From Candidatus Pelagibacterales bacterium (GTDB taxonomy: Bacteria > Pseudomonadota > Alphaproteobacteria > Pelagibacterales > AG-422-B15): a stretch of 21,459 nucleotides of DNA. Positions 1 through 10,200 of the stretch are shown here, in pieces; position 1 is the first letter of the stretch, and each line of letters starts with the position of its first letter. The stretch covers positions 1 to 21,459 of the forward strand of contig JADHQX010000009.1 in the NCBI GenBank assembly GCA_016777745.1. Direction: 5' to 3'. A program made the translations under genes and the position numbers. A model generated the notes under the pieces. The model worked only from the letters and a program-made list of their open reading frames with translations. It did no database searches and had not been told where the DNA came from.

Positions 1-28
1 TAAATTTTGTTTTCTTTGGTTGTAACAT
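1..28 (-). CDS. rplP: 50S ribosomal protein L16, N-terminal fragment
   Basis: Only the first nine codons are in the window; the gene runs off the left edge. The minus-strand reading from the ATG at 26-28 is MLQPKKTKF, which matches the very conserved L16 start MLQPKRTKF. L16 is a large-subunit protein at the base of the central protuberance, near the A-site tRNA. An AGGA ribosome binding site lies 6 nt before the ATG, within the end of rpsC. The 3-nt spacing from rpsC and the position are exactly as expected in the S10 operon (rpsC-rplP). Identity rests on these few residues plus gene order. Confidence 0.88.
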
Positions 29-31
29 TTA

Positions 32-697
32 TTATCCTAAGCTATTTGGAGATTTTTCATGAGGAACATTCTCATCAATATCACCTTTATAAATCCATAC
101 TTTTATTCCACAAGCTCCATAAGTAGTTGCAGCAGTTGACTCTGCATAATCTACATTGGCTCTAAATGTGTGTAATGGAACTCTTCCCTCACGATACCAC
201 TCTGTTCGCGCTATTTCAGTTCCACCAAGTCTACCACCGCAATTAACTCTAATTCCTTCTGCGCCAAGTCTCATCGCAGATTGAACAGATCGTTTCATTG
301 CTCTTCTAAAAGACACTCTACGTTCTAGTTGTTCGGCTATATTATCTGCAATAAGTTGTGCTTCAACTTCTGGTTTTCTTATCTCAACTAGGTTAATAGT
401 TGCATCCTGACCAGTAAAAGAAGTTATTTTTTTCTTCAGCTTTTCAATATCGCTTCCTTTTTTACCAATTATAAGTCCAGGTCTAGCGGTAAATATAGTA
501 ATTTGAGCCTTTTTAGCAGGTCTTTCAATTTCTATTTTAGCAACACCACATTTTTTCAAATTAGTTTTTAAAAAATTTCTAATCTTAATATCTTCTTGGA
601 GAACTCTTCCAAAATCTTTCTTGTTAGCAAACCATTTTGATTGCCATTTTTTATTCAAGATAAGTCTAAGACCAATTGGATTTACTTTTTGACCCAT
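32..697 (-). CDS. rpsC: 30S ribosomal protein S3
   Basis: S3 is a head protein of the small subunit; it lines the mRNA entry tunnel and contributes to the helicase activity of the ribosome. The 221-residue product begins [12 protein letters not shown], the conserved S3 N-terminus. It has a type II KH domain with the GXXG loop GKKG at residues 78-81, inside the run [13 protein letters not shown]. The C-terminal S3 domain contains the expected [20 protein letters not shown] stretch. Length is close to the usual 210-235. It starts at an ATG 5 nt after rplV and is followed 3 nt later by rplP, the standard S10-operon order. An AGAGGAAAG Shine-Dalgarno-like run lies rather far upstream (about 14 nt) of the ATG. 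Nothing looks broken. Confidence 0.98.
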   Translation of the reverse strand: MGQKVNPIGLRLILNKKWQSKWFANKKDFGRVLQEDIKIRNFLKTNLKKCGVAKIEIERPAKKAQITIFTARPGLIIGKKGSDIEKLKKKITSFTGQDATINLVEIRKPEVEAQLIADNIAEQLERRVSFRRAMKRSVQSAMRLGAEGIRVNCGGRLGGTEIARTEWYREGRVPLHTFRANVDYAESTAATTYGACGIKVWIYKGDIDENVPHEKSPNSLG

Positions 698-702
698 AAT
701 AA

Positions 703-1083
703 TTATTTACTTTCCTCTTTGTCGTTCTGAACTTCAGCAACTTTAATAGTTATATTACTTAAAAACTTTTGAATTCTACCTGGACGCCCTTTAGCACGAG
801 CTCTCCACCTTTTCATAACCATCCCTTTGCCACAATAAGCTTCTGATATTTGCAAAACATCAAGATCTAGTTGATGATTGTTTTCCGCATTAGCTGCTGC
901 GCTGCTTAAAATTTTATATATATCTTGTGCTATAGCTCTCTTAGAAAATTTTAATATGTTTTGTGCATCTTTAACTCTTTTACCTCGAATAGTATCTAAA
1001 ACAATACTAGCCTTACGCGGACTAACTCTAACGTTCTTTCCGATTGCAAATGCTTCATTATCTTTTCTGTGTAAATTTTTCAT
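703..1083 (-). CDS. rplV: 50S ribosomal protein L22
   Basis: L22 binds 23S rRNA, and its long beta-hairpin lines the peptide exit tunnel near the macrolide site. The 126-residue product shows the family core ([18 protein letters not shown] near residues 19-36) and the tunnel hairpin ([20 protein letters not shown], about residues 91-110). It is slightly longer than the E. coli protein (110 aa), with short charged extensions at both ends, KDNEAF near the start and NDKEESK at the end. It sits 2 nt after rpsS and 5 nt before rpsC, so it is surely cotranscribed with them. The ribosome binding site is weak (AAGAAG). No tunnel deletion is obvious. Confidence 0.97.
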   Translation of the reverse strand: MKNLHRKDNEAFAIGKNVRVSPRKASIVLDTIRGKRVKDAQNILKFSKRAIAQDIYKILSSAAANAENNHQLDLDVLQISEAYCGKGMVMKRWRARAKGRPGRIQKFLSNITIKVAEVQNDKEESK

Positions 1084-1085
1084 AA

Positions 1086-1361
1086 TTACTTCTTAGTTTT
1101 CTTATCTGCTGTATGACCATTAAATGTTCTAGTTGGTGAAAATTCGCCTAATTTATGTCCAACCATATCCTCAGTAACATTTACTGGTATAAACTTTTTA
1201 CCATTATGTACCGCAAAACTTAAGCCAATAAATTCTGGTAAAATTGTAGATCTTCGAGACCATGTTTTTATAACTTCATTTCTTGAAGAATCCGAAGCTT
1301 TTGAAACTTTTTTTAATAAATGACCATCTACAAATGGCCCCTTCCATATTGATCTAGCCAT
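1086..1361 (-). CDS. rpsS: 30S ribosomal protein S19
   Basis: S19 is a small-subunit head protein that pairs with S13 and contacts the central protuberance through intersubunit bridges. The 91-residue product starts [18 protein letters not shown] and contains the conserved [20 protein letters not shown] and [16 protein letters not shown] segments. Its length equals the family norm (about 92). The gene lies 3 nt after rplB and 2 nt before rplV. A possible AAGG Shine-Dalgarno lies only one nucleotide from the ATG, too close to be effective, so translational coupling to rplB is likely (inference). Confidence 0.98.
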   Translation of the reverse strand: MARSIWKGPFVDGHLLKKVSKASDSSRNEVIKTWSRRSTILPEFIGLSFAVHNGKKFIPVNVTEDMVGHKLGEFSPTRTFNGHTADKKTKK

Positions 1362-1364
1362 ACC

Positions 1365-2210
1365 TTAAACTTCTATCCTTGCTTTTTTATCAGTTTTTCT
1401 TTTAATAATATATTTATCAGTACGCTTGTTGCTTCTTGTTTTTTTACCTTTAGTTGGCTTGCCCCATGGAGTCACTGGATGTCTACCGCCAGATGTCTTA
1501 CCTTCACCACCACCGTGTGGGTGATCGATAGGATTCATTGCTACACCACGGACAGAAGGTCTTTTTCCTAACCATCTATTTCTACCTGCTTTACCTAATT
1601 TTTGATTTTTCTTATCTACATTAGATAAGACACCAACAGATGCTCTACAGTTTTCTAATACTTTTCTTAACTCGCCAGACGGGAGCTTAACATTTACATA
1701 TCCATCAGATTTTCCAACAACCTGTAAAGCGGCTCCAGCAGATCTTGCTAAAATTCCACCACCACCTGGATTCAACTCTAAATTATGAACATCAATACCC
1801 ACTGGTATATATTTTATTAACATTGAATTTCCAGATTTAATTTCAACATTTTCTCCAGAAATTACCTTTTCACCCACCTTAACATCTTTAGGTGCAAGTA
1901 TATAAGCTTGCTCACCATCATCATATTTAATTAACGCAATGTAAGCTGTTCTGTTTGGATCATACTCAATTCTTTCTACAGTGGCGCTTATATCGAACTT
2001 ATTTCTCTTAAAATCAACCAGTCTATATTTATTTTTATGACCACCACCTTTATGTCTCATAGTAATGCGGCCTTTATTATTTCTACCTCCTGGCTTAGAT
2101 AAGCCAACCGTCAATTTCTTTAACGACTTGCCTTTCCATAAACCTTTTCTGTCTACTAGTACTAGCTGTCTAGTTCCTGGGGTATTAGGTTTAGATTTAA
2201 TTAAAGCCAC
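1365..2210 (-). CDS. rplB: 50S ribosomal protein L2, GTG start
   Basis: L2 is a primary 23S rRNA-binding protein needed for subunit association and for shaping the peptidyl-transferase centre. The 281-residue product carries the conserved N-terminal [20 protein letters not shown] (about residues 39-58) and the C-terminal DHPHGGGEG motif near residues 229-237, which holds the functionally important histidine. The length is normal (about 275). The start is GTG at 2208-2210, not ATG: the reading frame gives [16 protein letters not shown], the conserved N-terminus, and an AGGAG ribosome binding site lies 8 nt upstream. Gaps are 3 nt to rplW before it and 3 nt to rpsS after it, consistent with one operon. 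Confidence 0.98.
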   Translation of the reverse strand: MALIKSKPNTPGTRQLVLVDRKGLWKGKSLKKLTVGLSKPGGRNNKGRITMRHKGGGHKNKYRLVDFKRNKFDISATVERIEYDPNRTAYIALIKYDDGEQAYILAPKDVKVGEKVISGENVEIKSGNSMLIKYIPVGIDVHNLELNPGGGGILARSAGAALQVVGKSDGYVNVKLPSGELRKVLENCRASVGVLSNVDKKNQKLGKAGRNRWLGKRPSVRGVAMNPIDHPHGGGEGKTSGGRHPVTPWGKPTKGKKTRSNKRTDKYIIKRKTDKKARIEV

Positions 2211-2213
2211 TTT

Positions 2214-2507
2214 TTAAACTCCTGCACTCATATCAATACTTTGACCATCTTGTAAGGTCACTATTGCTTTTTTAAAATTTGATCTTCTACCAATTGTTCC
2301 TCTAAATGCTTTTAATTTACCTTTAGTTGTTATGGTGTTTACACTTTTAACTTTTACCTTAAAAATATTTTCTACGGCTTCTTTAATTTGTTTTTTATTT
2401 GAATCAATTGCTACCTTAAAAGTTACTTGATTGAATTCAGATATCATAGATGATTTTTCTGTTACAATAGGATTCAATAAAACCTTATAGTTTTTTATTA
2501 AACTCAT
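2214..2507 (-). CDS. rplW: 50S ribosomal protein L23
   Basis: L23 sits at the rim of the peptide exit tunnel and is the docking site for trigger factor and SRP. The 97-residue product has the conserved PIVTEKSS segment near residues 13-20; Glu17 is in the position of the trigger-factor/SRP contact glutamate of E. coli L23 (Glu18). It also has the IEAV..VFKV-type core, here KEAVENIFKVKVKSVNT. The length matches the family (about 95-100). Its ATG overlaps the rplD stop by 4 nt (ATGA at 2504-2507), indicating translational coupling. An AAGG about 11 nt upstream is a weak ribosome binding site. Confidence 0.97.
   Translation of the reverse strand: MSLIKNYKVLLNPIVTEKSSMISEFNQVTFKVAIDSNKKQIKEAVENIFKVKVKSVNTITTKGKLKAFRGTIGRRSNFKKAIVTLQDGQSIDMSAGV
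2219..2223 (-). promoter_or_regulatory. ribosome binding site for rplB
   Basis: Read on the minus strand this is AGGAG, 8 nt before the GTG start of rplB and lying inside the last codons of rplW. It supports the unusual GTG start over any downstream ATG. It is one of the clearest Shine-Dalgarno sequences in the S10 part of the block, where several neighbours have weak ones. Confidence 0.75.
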
Positions 2508-3130
2508 ACTGATAATGCCTTTTTCTCAATACTCATTACCGCATCTTTGCTCATAACAAGTTTTTCGTATTTAATAATATCAAATACATTTACACCATCA
2601 GTAGTTGTGTATTTAACTTCTTTTAAGTTACGGCTAGAAAGAGCAAAATTGCTATCAGGCTTTTCACTTTCAATAATAAATGCTGATTTAATATTTAATT
2701 TCTCAAGCTGTTTTTTCAAAGAACTTGTTTTTACTTCTTTAATTTTTAGGTCATCAATTAAAATAATATTATTGTCCTTCATTTTTGATGATAGGGCGTG
2801 AATTAAACCAAGCTTTTTAGCTTTTCTTGATAAGTTTTTTACAGCTCTATCACCCTTTAAACTATGAGCCATTCCACCACTTCTAAAAATATTTGCTTTT
2901 TTTGATCCATGTCTAGCTGTACCACCACCTTTTTGTTTTCCAACTCTTTGTGTTGTACCTTTAACTTCAGATCTATTAAGAGTTTTAGCTCTAAATGGGT
3001 ACTTTTGAGAAGCGCGCCACTGAACTACAGAAGCAATTAATTCTGAGTTTGGTTCTAAATTAAATACGGCATCATTAAGCTCTAGCGTCTCAATTTTTTT
3101 ACCGTCTAAATTATGTACATCTACTAACAT
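2504..3130 (-). CDS. rplD: 50S ribosomal protein L4
   Basis: L4 binds 23S rRNA; an extended internal loop lines the exit tunnel beside L22. The 208-residue product shows this loop as RSEVKGTTQRVGKQKGGGTA followed by RHGS and FRSGG (roughly residues 53-90), and the C-terminal globular fold. The length is normal (about 200-206). In E. coli free L4 also represses its own operon through the S10 leader; that leader cannot exist here because fusA abuts rpsJ, so regulation must differ (inference). The gene follows rplC by 12 nt and overlaps rplW by 4 nt. A weak GAGA-type ribosome binding site precedes the ATG. Confidence 0.97.
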   Translation of the reverse strand: MLVDVHNLDGKKIETLELNDAVFNLEPNSELIASVVQWRASQKYPFRAKTLNRSEVKGTTQRVGKQKGGGTARHGSKKANIFRSGGMAHSLKGDRAVKNLSRKAKKLGLIHALSSKMKDNNIILIDDLKIKEVKTSSLKKQLEKLNIKSAFIIESEKPDSNFALSSRNLKEVKYTTTDGVNVFDIIKYEKLVMSKDAVMSIEKKALSV

Positions 3131-3142
3131 TACTAATTCTCT

Positions 3143-3832
3143 TTATTTCTTTTTCTTTGTATCAACTTCGAGTTTTATATCTACGTCTTTACTTGGTTTG
3201 TTTTTAATTGAATCTTCTAATACTAACCATGCACCTCTTGCGCCTGGTGTCGCACCTTTAACACACAATATATTTTTTTTAACATCGATTTTAACAACCT
3301 GAAGATTTTGTAAAGTTTTATGATCATCACCCATATGGCCTGCCATTTTTTTACCTTTGAAAACTCTACCAGGATCTTGACATTGACCAGTTGAACCGTG
3401 CGACCTATGTGAAACAGATACACCATGAGATGCTCTCAAGCCACCAAAATTATGTCTCTTCATAACGCCTGCAAAGCCTTTACCTTTAGTAAATCCTGAA
3501 ACATCAATAAATTGACCTTCTTCAAAGTGATCAGCATTAATTTCATCACCAGCCTTAAGTTCTACAGATTTATCAATTTTAAATTCTTTAGTAATTTTGA
3601 GTGGATTTAAATTTTTTTTCTCAAAATAAATTTTAACTGACTTTGATAGTTTAGAGATTTTTTTTATTTCATTGGCACCAATTACTAGTTTATCTAAATT
3701 GGAATTTTCATCTGATATTCTTTCAACCACCTTGCAGTCTTCGATGTGAAGAACTGTAACGGGTATATTAATACCATTTGGAGTATAATAATTACTCATT
3801 CCAATTTTCTTTGCTATTAGTCCAGTTCTCAT
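3143..3832 (-). CDS. rplC: 50S ribosomal protein L3 with lysine-rich C-terminal tail
   Basis: L3 is an early-assembly protein of the large subunit, reaching into the peptidyl-transferase centre. The 229-residue product starts MRTGLIAKKIGMSNYY and has the conserved core FTKGKGFAGVMKRHNFGG and GSTGQCQDPGRVFKGKKMAG (about residues 114-165). A glutamine in the GQCQ segment lies at or beside the site that is methylated in E. coli L3 (Gln150). It is about 20 residues longer than the E. coli protein (209); the extra part is a charged tail ending DTKKKK. It lies 2 nt after rpsJ and 12 nt before rplD. No Shine-Dalgarno sequence is visible, so coupling to rpsJ is likely. Confidence 0.97.
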   Translation of the reverse strand: MRTGLIAKKIGMSNYYTPNGINIPVTVLHIEDCKVVERISDENSNLDKLVIGANEIKKISKLSKSVKIYFEKKNLNPLKITKEFKIDKSVELKAGDEINADHFEEGQFIDVSGFTKGKGFAGVMKRHNFGGLRASHGVSVSHRSHGSTGQCQDPGRVFKGKKMAGHMGDDHKTLQNLQVVKIDVKKNILCVKGATPGARGAWLVLEDSIKNKPSKDVDIKLEVDTKKKK

Positions 3833-3834
3833 AA

Positions 3835-4143
3835 TTATAACTTAATTTCTACATCTACGCCTGATGCTAAATCTAACTTCATTAAAGCATCAACTGTTTG
3901 AGGTGTTGGGTCTACAATTTCAATTAATCTTTTGTGAGTTCTAATTTCAAATTGTTCACGACTTTTTTTGTTAACATGTGGAGATCTTAATACTGTAAAG
4001 ACTTCGTTGTTGGTAGGTAAAGGAATAGGTCCCTTTACAAATGCACCTGTTCTTTTTGCTGTATTAACAATTTCGATTGAAGACTGATCTAATATACCAT
4101 GATCGTATGCCTTTAATCTGATTTTTATATTTTGATTATCCAT
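3835..4143 (-). CDS. rpsJ: 30S ribosomal protein S10 (NusE)
   Basis: S10 is a small-subunit head protein that also acts as NusE: with NusB it binds boxA RNA, and it links NusG to the leading ribosome. The 102-residue product has the family pattern [16 protein letters not shown] at the start and [27 protein letters not shown] in the middle. The length is normal (102-103). In E. coli it opens its own operon behind a long leader; here it begins only 9 nt after the fusA stop, so no promoter or L4-binding leader fits. The upstream sequence is purely A/T-rich with no Shine-Dalgarno sequence, suggesting reinitiation or coupling after fusA. Confidence 0.98.
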   Translation of the reverse strand: MDNQNIKIRLKAYDHGILDQSSIEIVNTAKRTGAFVKGPIPLPTNNEVFTVLRSPHVNKKSREQFEIRTHKRLIEIVDPTPQTVDALMKLDLASGVDVEIKL

Positions 4144-4152
4144 AATTAATTA

Positions 4153-6228
4153 TTAAGCAAATTTTGCTTTAACCTCATCCTGTACATTTTGTGGAACTTG
4201 TTCGTAGTGATCAAAGAACATAGAGTATTGAGCACGACCTTGGGTCATAGATCTAAGTGTATTTACATAACCAAACATATTTGCCAATGGAACCATTGCA
4301 CTGATACTAGCATCACTACCTCTAGTCTCACTACCACTTACCTGACCTCTTCTACTGCTTAAATCACCAATTACATCACCCATATAATCTTCTGGAGTAA
4401 CAACTTCTACTCTCATAACCGGTTCCAATAATTTTGGACTTGCTTTTTGACAGGCTTCTTTAAAACCCATTCTTCCAGCTAATTCAAATGCTAGGCTGCT
4501 AGAATCAACATCATGATATTTTCCATCAACAAGTGTTACTTTATAATCAATTATAGGGAAGCCAGCAATTACACCTGAATCTGCAACACCTTCAACACCT
4601 TTTTCGACACCAGGGATATATTCTTTTGGAATATTACCACCTTTAATTTTATCTTCAAAAATTCTACCACTGCCTGGCTCACCACCTTGAACAATAATCT
4701 TAACTTCAGCAAATTGACCTGCACCACCACTTTGTTTTTTGTGTGTGTAAGTAACTTCAACTTCTTTTGAAATTGTTTCTCTATAAGCAACCTGAGGTGC
4801 GCCTATATTCGCTTCTACATTAAATTCTCTTTTCATACGATCAACAATAATATCTAAATGAAGTTCGCCCATACCTTTAATAACTGTTTGCCCAGATTCT
4901 TCATCGGATGTAACTCTGAACGATGGATCTTCCTTAGCAAGCCTAGCTAATGCTTCACCCATTTTTTCTTGGTCAGCTTTAGTTTTAGGTTCTACGGCAA
5001 TTTCTATAACAGGCTCTGGAAAGTCCATAGACTCTAAAACAATTGGTTTTAAAGGATCGCAAAGTGTTTCACCCGTAAAAGTATTTTTTAAACCAGCTAC
5101 AGCAACAATATCTCCAGCATAAGCAACTTTAATATCTTCACGATCATTTGCGTGCATCAATAACATTCTACCAATTTTTTCTTTATTTTCTTTTACCGAA
5201 TTAAGTACAGTTGAACTAGTTTCTAGTTTTCCTGAATATATTCTAACAAAAGTTAATGTTCCTACAAAAGGATCAGTTGCAACTTTAAAAGCAAGTGCTG
5301 AGAAAGACTCACTATCAGATGCATCTCTAGTAATTTCATCTTCGCTATCTTTGAGTGTTCCAGTGGCCGCTTGAACTTCACTAGGGTCAGGCATAAAATT
5401 AACAACAGCATCAAGTAGTGGTTGAACACCTTTATTTTTAAAAGCGCTACCTGTTAAGATTGGAACAAATTTAAAATCGATAGTTCCTTTTCTTATACAT
5501 CTAATTAATGTTTCTTCATCAGGTTCTTCACCATCTAAATATTTTTCTAAAACAGCTTCATCTTGTTCAACAGCCATTTCAACCATTTCCATTCTAAATT
5601 TTTTAGCTTCTTCTTTTAATTCATCTGGAATGTCAACATATGAGAAATTCGCACCAAGGTCTTCATTGTCCCATAAAATTCCTTTATTTTTAACTAAATC
5701 TATTACACCTTTTAAATTTGATTCGCTTCCCCATGGCAGTTGAATAACTAAAGCATTGCATTGAAGTCTGTCTTTAATCATTGCCAAGCATTTATGCCAA
5801 TCAGCACCTGTTCTATCCATTTTATTGATAAAACACATTCTAGGAACGTTGTATCTGTTGGCTTGTCTCCAAACAGTTTCGGTTTGAGGCTCAACACCTG
5901 CAACACCATCAAATACAGCTACAGCACCGTCAAGCACTCTTAAAGATCTTTCAACTTCAATAGTAAAATCAACGTGACCTGGTGTATCGATAATATTAAT
6001 TCTATGATCATTCCAAAAACAAGTAGTAGCTGCAGAAGTTATAGTTATTCCTCTTTCTTGTTCTTGTTCCATCCAGTCCATAGTTGCAGCACCGTCGTGA
6101 ACTTCTCCAATTTTATGACTTTTACCTGTGTAATATAATATTCTCTCTGTAGTGGTAGTTTTACCTGCATCAATATGGGCCATGATGCCTATATTTCTGT
6201 ATTTATTTAGAGAAACTTCACGTGTCAT
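4153..6228 (-). CDS. fusA: translation elongation factor G
   Basis: EF-G is the GTPase that drives ribosomal translocation and, with RRF, ribosome recycling. With the ATG at 6226-6228 the product is 691 residues and begins [20 protein letters not shown], the normal EF-G N-terminus. GTPase motifs are clear: AHIDAGKT (17-24), RGITI (59-63), DTPGH (81-85) and NKMD (135-138). Domains II to V follow, including [10 protein letters not shown] and the C-terminal [20 protein letters not shown]. An open frame extends 42 codons further upstream but overlaps rpsG and lacks homology; an AGGTGG ribosome binding site 7 nt before the chosen ATG settles the start. It follows rpsG by 4 nt. No tuf gene follows, unlike many proteobacterial str operons. 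Confidence 0.98.
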   Translation of the reverse strand: MTREVSLNKYRNIGIMAHIDAGKTTTTERILYYTGKSHKIGEVHDGAATMDWMEQEQERGITITSAATTCFWNDHRINIIDTPGHVDFTIEVERSLRVLDGAVAVFDGVAGVEPQTETVWRQANRYNVPRMCFINKMDRTGADWHKCLAMIKDRLQCNALVIQLPWGSESNLKGVIDLVKNKGILWDNEDLGANFSYVDIPDELKEEAKKFRMEMVEMAVEQDEAVLEKYLDGEEPDEETLIRCIRKGTIDFKFVPILTGSAFKNKGVQPLLDAVVNFMPDPSEVQAATGTLKDSEDEITRDASDSESFSALAFKVATDPFVGTLTFVRIYSGKLETSSTVLNSVKENKEKIGRMLLMHANDREDIKVAYAGDIVAVAGLKNTFTGETLCDPLKPIVLESMDFPEPVIEIAVEPKTKADQEKMGEALARLAKEDPSFRVTSDEESGQTVIKGMGELHLDIIVDRMKREFNVEANIGAPQVAYRETISKEVEVTYTHKKQSGGAGQFAEVKIIVQGGEPGSGRIFEDKIKGGNIPKEYIPGVEKGVEGVADSGVIAGFPIIDYKVTLVDGKYHDVDSSSLAFELAGRMGFKEACQKASPKLLEPVMRVEVVTPEDYMGDVIGDLSSRRGQVSGSETRGSDASISAMVPLANMFGYVNTLRSMTQGRAQYSMFFDHYEQVPQNVQDEVKAKFA

Positions 6229-6232
6229 TTGA

Positions 6233-6712
<480 letters not shown>

Positions 6713-7087
6713 TTATTTCTTTGGTTTCTTTGCACCATAGTGCGATCTTCGTTGTTTTCTATCAGAAACTCCTTGTGTGTCTAACACGCCACGGACAGTG
6801 TGATATCTAACACCAGGTAAATCCTTAACACGACCACCACGAATTAAAATTACAGAGTGTTCTTGTAGGTTGTGGCCTTCACCACCAATATAACTTGTAA
6901 CTTCAAAACCATTTGTAAGTCTCACACGTGCAACTTTTCTCAGTGCTGAGTTAGGTTTTTTTGGAGTTGTTGTATAAACACGAGTACACACACCACGTTT
7001 TTGTGGGTTAGCTTTTAAAGCAGGTACCTTACTTTTTTTAAGAACTTTAGTTCTTGGTTTTCTAACTAGCTGACTAATAGTCGGCAT
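6713..7087 (-). CDS. rpsL: 30S ribosomal protein S12
   Basis: S12 sits at the decoding centre and helps control translational accuracy. The 124-residue product begins [14 protein letters not shown] and is very close to the family consensus, including [20 protein letters not shown] and [17 protein letters not shown]. Both lysines whose substitution classically gives streptomycin resistance (in TPKKPNS and GRVKDLPG) are present, so the wild-type state is predicted. A GGAG ribosome binding site (7096-7099) lies 8 nt before the ATG, and a perfect 8-bp hairpin ends 2 nt upstream of it. It is the first gene after a 147-nt gap from rpoC that holds a likely promoter, so it probably heads a transcript running through fusA into the S10 genes. 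Confidence 0.98.
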   Translation of the reverse strand: MPTISQLVRKPRTKVLKKSKVPALKANPQKRGVCTRVYTTTPKKPNSALRKVARVRLTNGFEVTSYIGGEGHNLQEHSVILIRGGRVKDLPGVRYHTVRGVLDTQGVSDRKQRRSHYGAKKPKK

Positions 7088-7101
7088 ACATATTTCTCCA
7101 C

Positions 7102-7121
7102 TTCAAGTTTTCTAACTTGAA
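7102..7121 (-). promoter_or_regulatory. perfect 8-bp hairpin in the rpsL leader
   Basis: The transcript-sense sequence is TTCAAGTT, loop AGAA, AACTTGAA: eight Watson-Crick pairs and a 4-nt loop. It ends 2 nt before the rpsL Shine-Dalgarno sequence. No T-run follows in the transcript direction, so it is not a simple intrinsic terminator. It could modulate rpsL translation, stabilise the 5' end of the str-S10 mRNA, or be a processing site. The structure is seen directly; the role is inference. Confidence 0.5.
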
Positions 7122-7200
7122 AAATAGTTAACAGTTTTAAATTCTTTGTTTTAAAAGAAGCGTTTAGACTTAACTACGATACTTCTATTAAGGTGAGCGC

Positions 7201-7228
7201 ATAATACTTATTGCACGACCAAGGTCAA
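7201..7228 (-). promoter_or_regulatory. sigma70-type promoter upstream of rpsL
   Basis: On the minus strand there is TTGACC (7223-7228) as a -35 box, a 16-nt spacer, and TATTAT (7201-7206) as a -10 box. Both match the consensus at five of six positions. It lies just 6 nt beyond the rpoC stop and would start transcription near 7194, giving an rpsL leader of about 107 nt. It is the best promoter match I could find inside the 20-kb minus-strand block and fits the start of the classical str operon. Confidence 0.68.
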
Positions 7229-7234
7229 CATAAA

Positions 7235-10200
7235 TTATTCTATATTTTGTTGAATTTCTGCCGTTTCCAGCTCTCTTTTTGCTCTCATGGCAGCCATTTC
7301 CTCTTTTGCAGTATTATCAAGGTTTTTAGCCCTTTTTTCTAGCTGCTTAAAGACTCTACCAGTTCCAGCAGGAATTAATCTTCCAACAATTACATTTTCT
7401 TTAAGGCCTTGAAGCGTATCTACTTTACCCTTAATTGCTGCATCAGTAAGAATCCTAGTGGTTTCTTGGAATGATGCGGCTGAAATAAATGATTTAGTTG
7501 ATAGTGAGGCTTTAGTAATACCTAGAAGAATTGGTTTTGCTACCGCTAATTCTTTTCCTTGAGATGCCAATTCCTCATTTTCAGTTAAATAATCAACTCT
7601 TTCAATTTCTTCATTTGCAATAAAGCTACTGTCACCCGAACTAACAACCTTAACTTTTTTAAGCATCTGTCTACAAAGTACTTCAATATGTTTATCATTT
7701 ATTTGAACACCTTGAAGTCTATATACTTCTTGCACTTCATTGATTAAGTAATTTGCTAAAGGTTCAATTCCTAGAATTTCTAAAATATCATGTGGATCAG
7801 GATTACCATCTAGTAAGTAATCACCTTTTTCAATTTTTTCACCTTCTTGATAAGCAACTTGCTTACCTTTAGGTATTAAATATTCCTTAGGCTCTTCATG
7901 TTCATCTTCTGGTGTTACAATAACTTTTTGTTTTCCACGCATATCTTTTCCAAAAGATATATATCCAGAATTTTCAGCTATAACTGCAAAATCTTTTGGT
8001 TTTCTCGCCTCAAATAACTCAGCAACTCTTGGCAATCCACCTGTAATATCTTTGGTTTTAGATGCTGCTTGGGGTGTTCTTGCTAAAATATCACCTGCGT
8101 GAACTTCAGCACCATCAGCTATAGATAAAAGAGATTCTGGTGGAAGAAAATACCTTGCCTCAGTACCATTTGCTAACATTATAACTTCACCACTTTTGTC
8201 TCTTAATGTAATTCTAGGTTTTAAGTCAACACCTTTAGGGTTGGCTTTCCAATCCTTAACTTTCATATTTGTAAGACCTGTTTTTTCATCAGTTTCATCT
8301 GTTAAAGATATACCTGATTGTAAATCAACATAATTTGCAGTTCCAGTTTTTTCAGAAATTACAGGATTAGTAAATGGATCCCATTCACAAATCTTAGTAC
8401 CATGAGATACATTAGAATCTTCTTTTACGAGAATTCTTGTACCATAAGGAACTTTATAGTTTGCTAATTCTTTTCCAGATTTATCTTGAATTGCCAATTG
8501 ACAGTTTCTACCCATAACAATTAAGTCACCCTTAGAGTCTTCAACGGTATTTTTGTTTAGTATTTTAAATATCCCCTCACAGTTAACTTCAACAAATGAT
8601 TGATCATTTATTTGCGCAGTTCCACCAATGTGGAAAGTTCTCATTGTTAGCTGAGTACCGGGCTCACCAATTGATTGCGCTGCAATCATACCAACAGTTT
8701 CACCCAAATTCACTAAGAAGCCACGAGCTAGATCTCTTCCGTAACACTTAACACAAAGTCCACGTTTAGACTCACATGTAAGTGCAGATCTAATATAAAC
8801 ATTTTGGATTCCAGATTCTTCAATCTGATCTGCAATTACCTCTTCAATATAATTTCCTTTAGCAACAATTAATTCTTCAGTAATAGGGTGTTTAATATCC
8901 TCTTGGGCAAACCTACCTAAAACTCTCTCAGAAATTGAAACAATTACTTCGCCACCCTCGACAACATCACTAACTCTAACACCGATATTAGTATTGCAGT
9001 CCTCTATAGTAATACTTGCATCTTGAGCTACGTCACAAAGTCTTCTTGTTAAATATCCAGAGTTAGCAGTTTTAAGCGCTGTATCCGCTAAGCCTTTTCT
9101 GGCTCCGTGAGTTGAATTGAAATATTCAAGTACATTCAAACCTTCTTTAAAATTTGAAATAATCGGAGTTTCGATAATGTCACCTGAAGGTTTTGCCATT
9201 AAACCACGCATTCCAGCAAGCTGCTTCATTTGCGCAGCTGAACCACGAGCACCAGAATTTGCCATCATGTAGATTGAGTTAATAGGTAGTTCACGTTTAG
9301 TAATAGGATCAACTTTTACTGATGAAATTTCATTCATCATTTCTTGAGCAACTCTATCTGTGCACTTAGCCCAAGTATCAATCACTTTGTTATATTTTTC
9401 TCTGCTTGTAATTAATCCATCATTATATTGTTTTTCAAATTTTTCGATTTGTTCAGAGGTTTCATTTATTAAACCTTCTTTTGAATCAGGTATAATCATA
9501 TCGTCCTTACCAAAAGATATTCCTGCTTTATATGCATGATAAAAGCCAAGTTCTTTTATGGCATCGGCAAATAAGACCGTATCTTTTTGACCGCAATATC
9601 TGTAAACAACATCAATTAACTCTGACATTTCTTTTTTTGCTAATATTCTATTTACTAGAGAAAATTTTAAATCTTTATTTTTAGGAAGTAAATTCCACAT
9701 AATAAATCTTCCAGCTGTAGAATCCATTCTTTTAATTTCTTCTATTCCATCGTCGTTTGTTATTGTGATACGAGATGTAATCTTTGAGTGAAGAGTTATA
9801 GCTTTATTTTCTAATGCCTGTTCAATCTCATTTATGTCTTTAAAAATTGAACCTTCTCCTGGCTCATTATTTTTTTCTTGTGTTAAATAATAGATTCCTA
9901 AAACAATGTCCTGACTAGGAACAATTACAGGTTTACCATTAGCTGGGTTTAAGATGTTGTTAGTTGACATCATCAATACCCTTGCTTCTAATTGTGCTTC
10001 AAGACTTAAAGGAACATGAACAGCCATTTGGTCACCATCAAAGTCAGCATTAAATGCAGTACAAACTAATGGATGTAGCTGAATTGCTTTACCGTCAATC
10101 AATAAAGGTTCAAAGGCTTGAACACCTAATCTGTGAAGTGTTGGAGCTCTATTAAGAATAATTGGATGTTCTCTAATAACTCTATCTAATACATCCCAAA

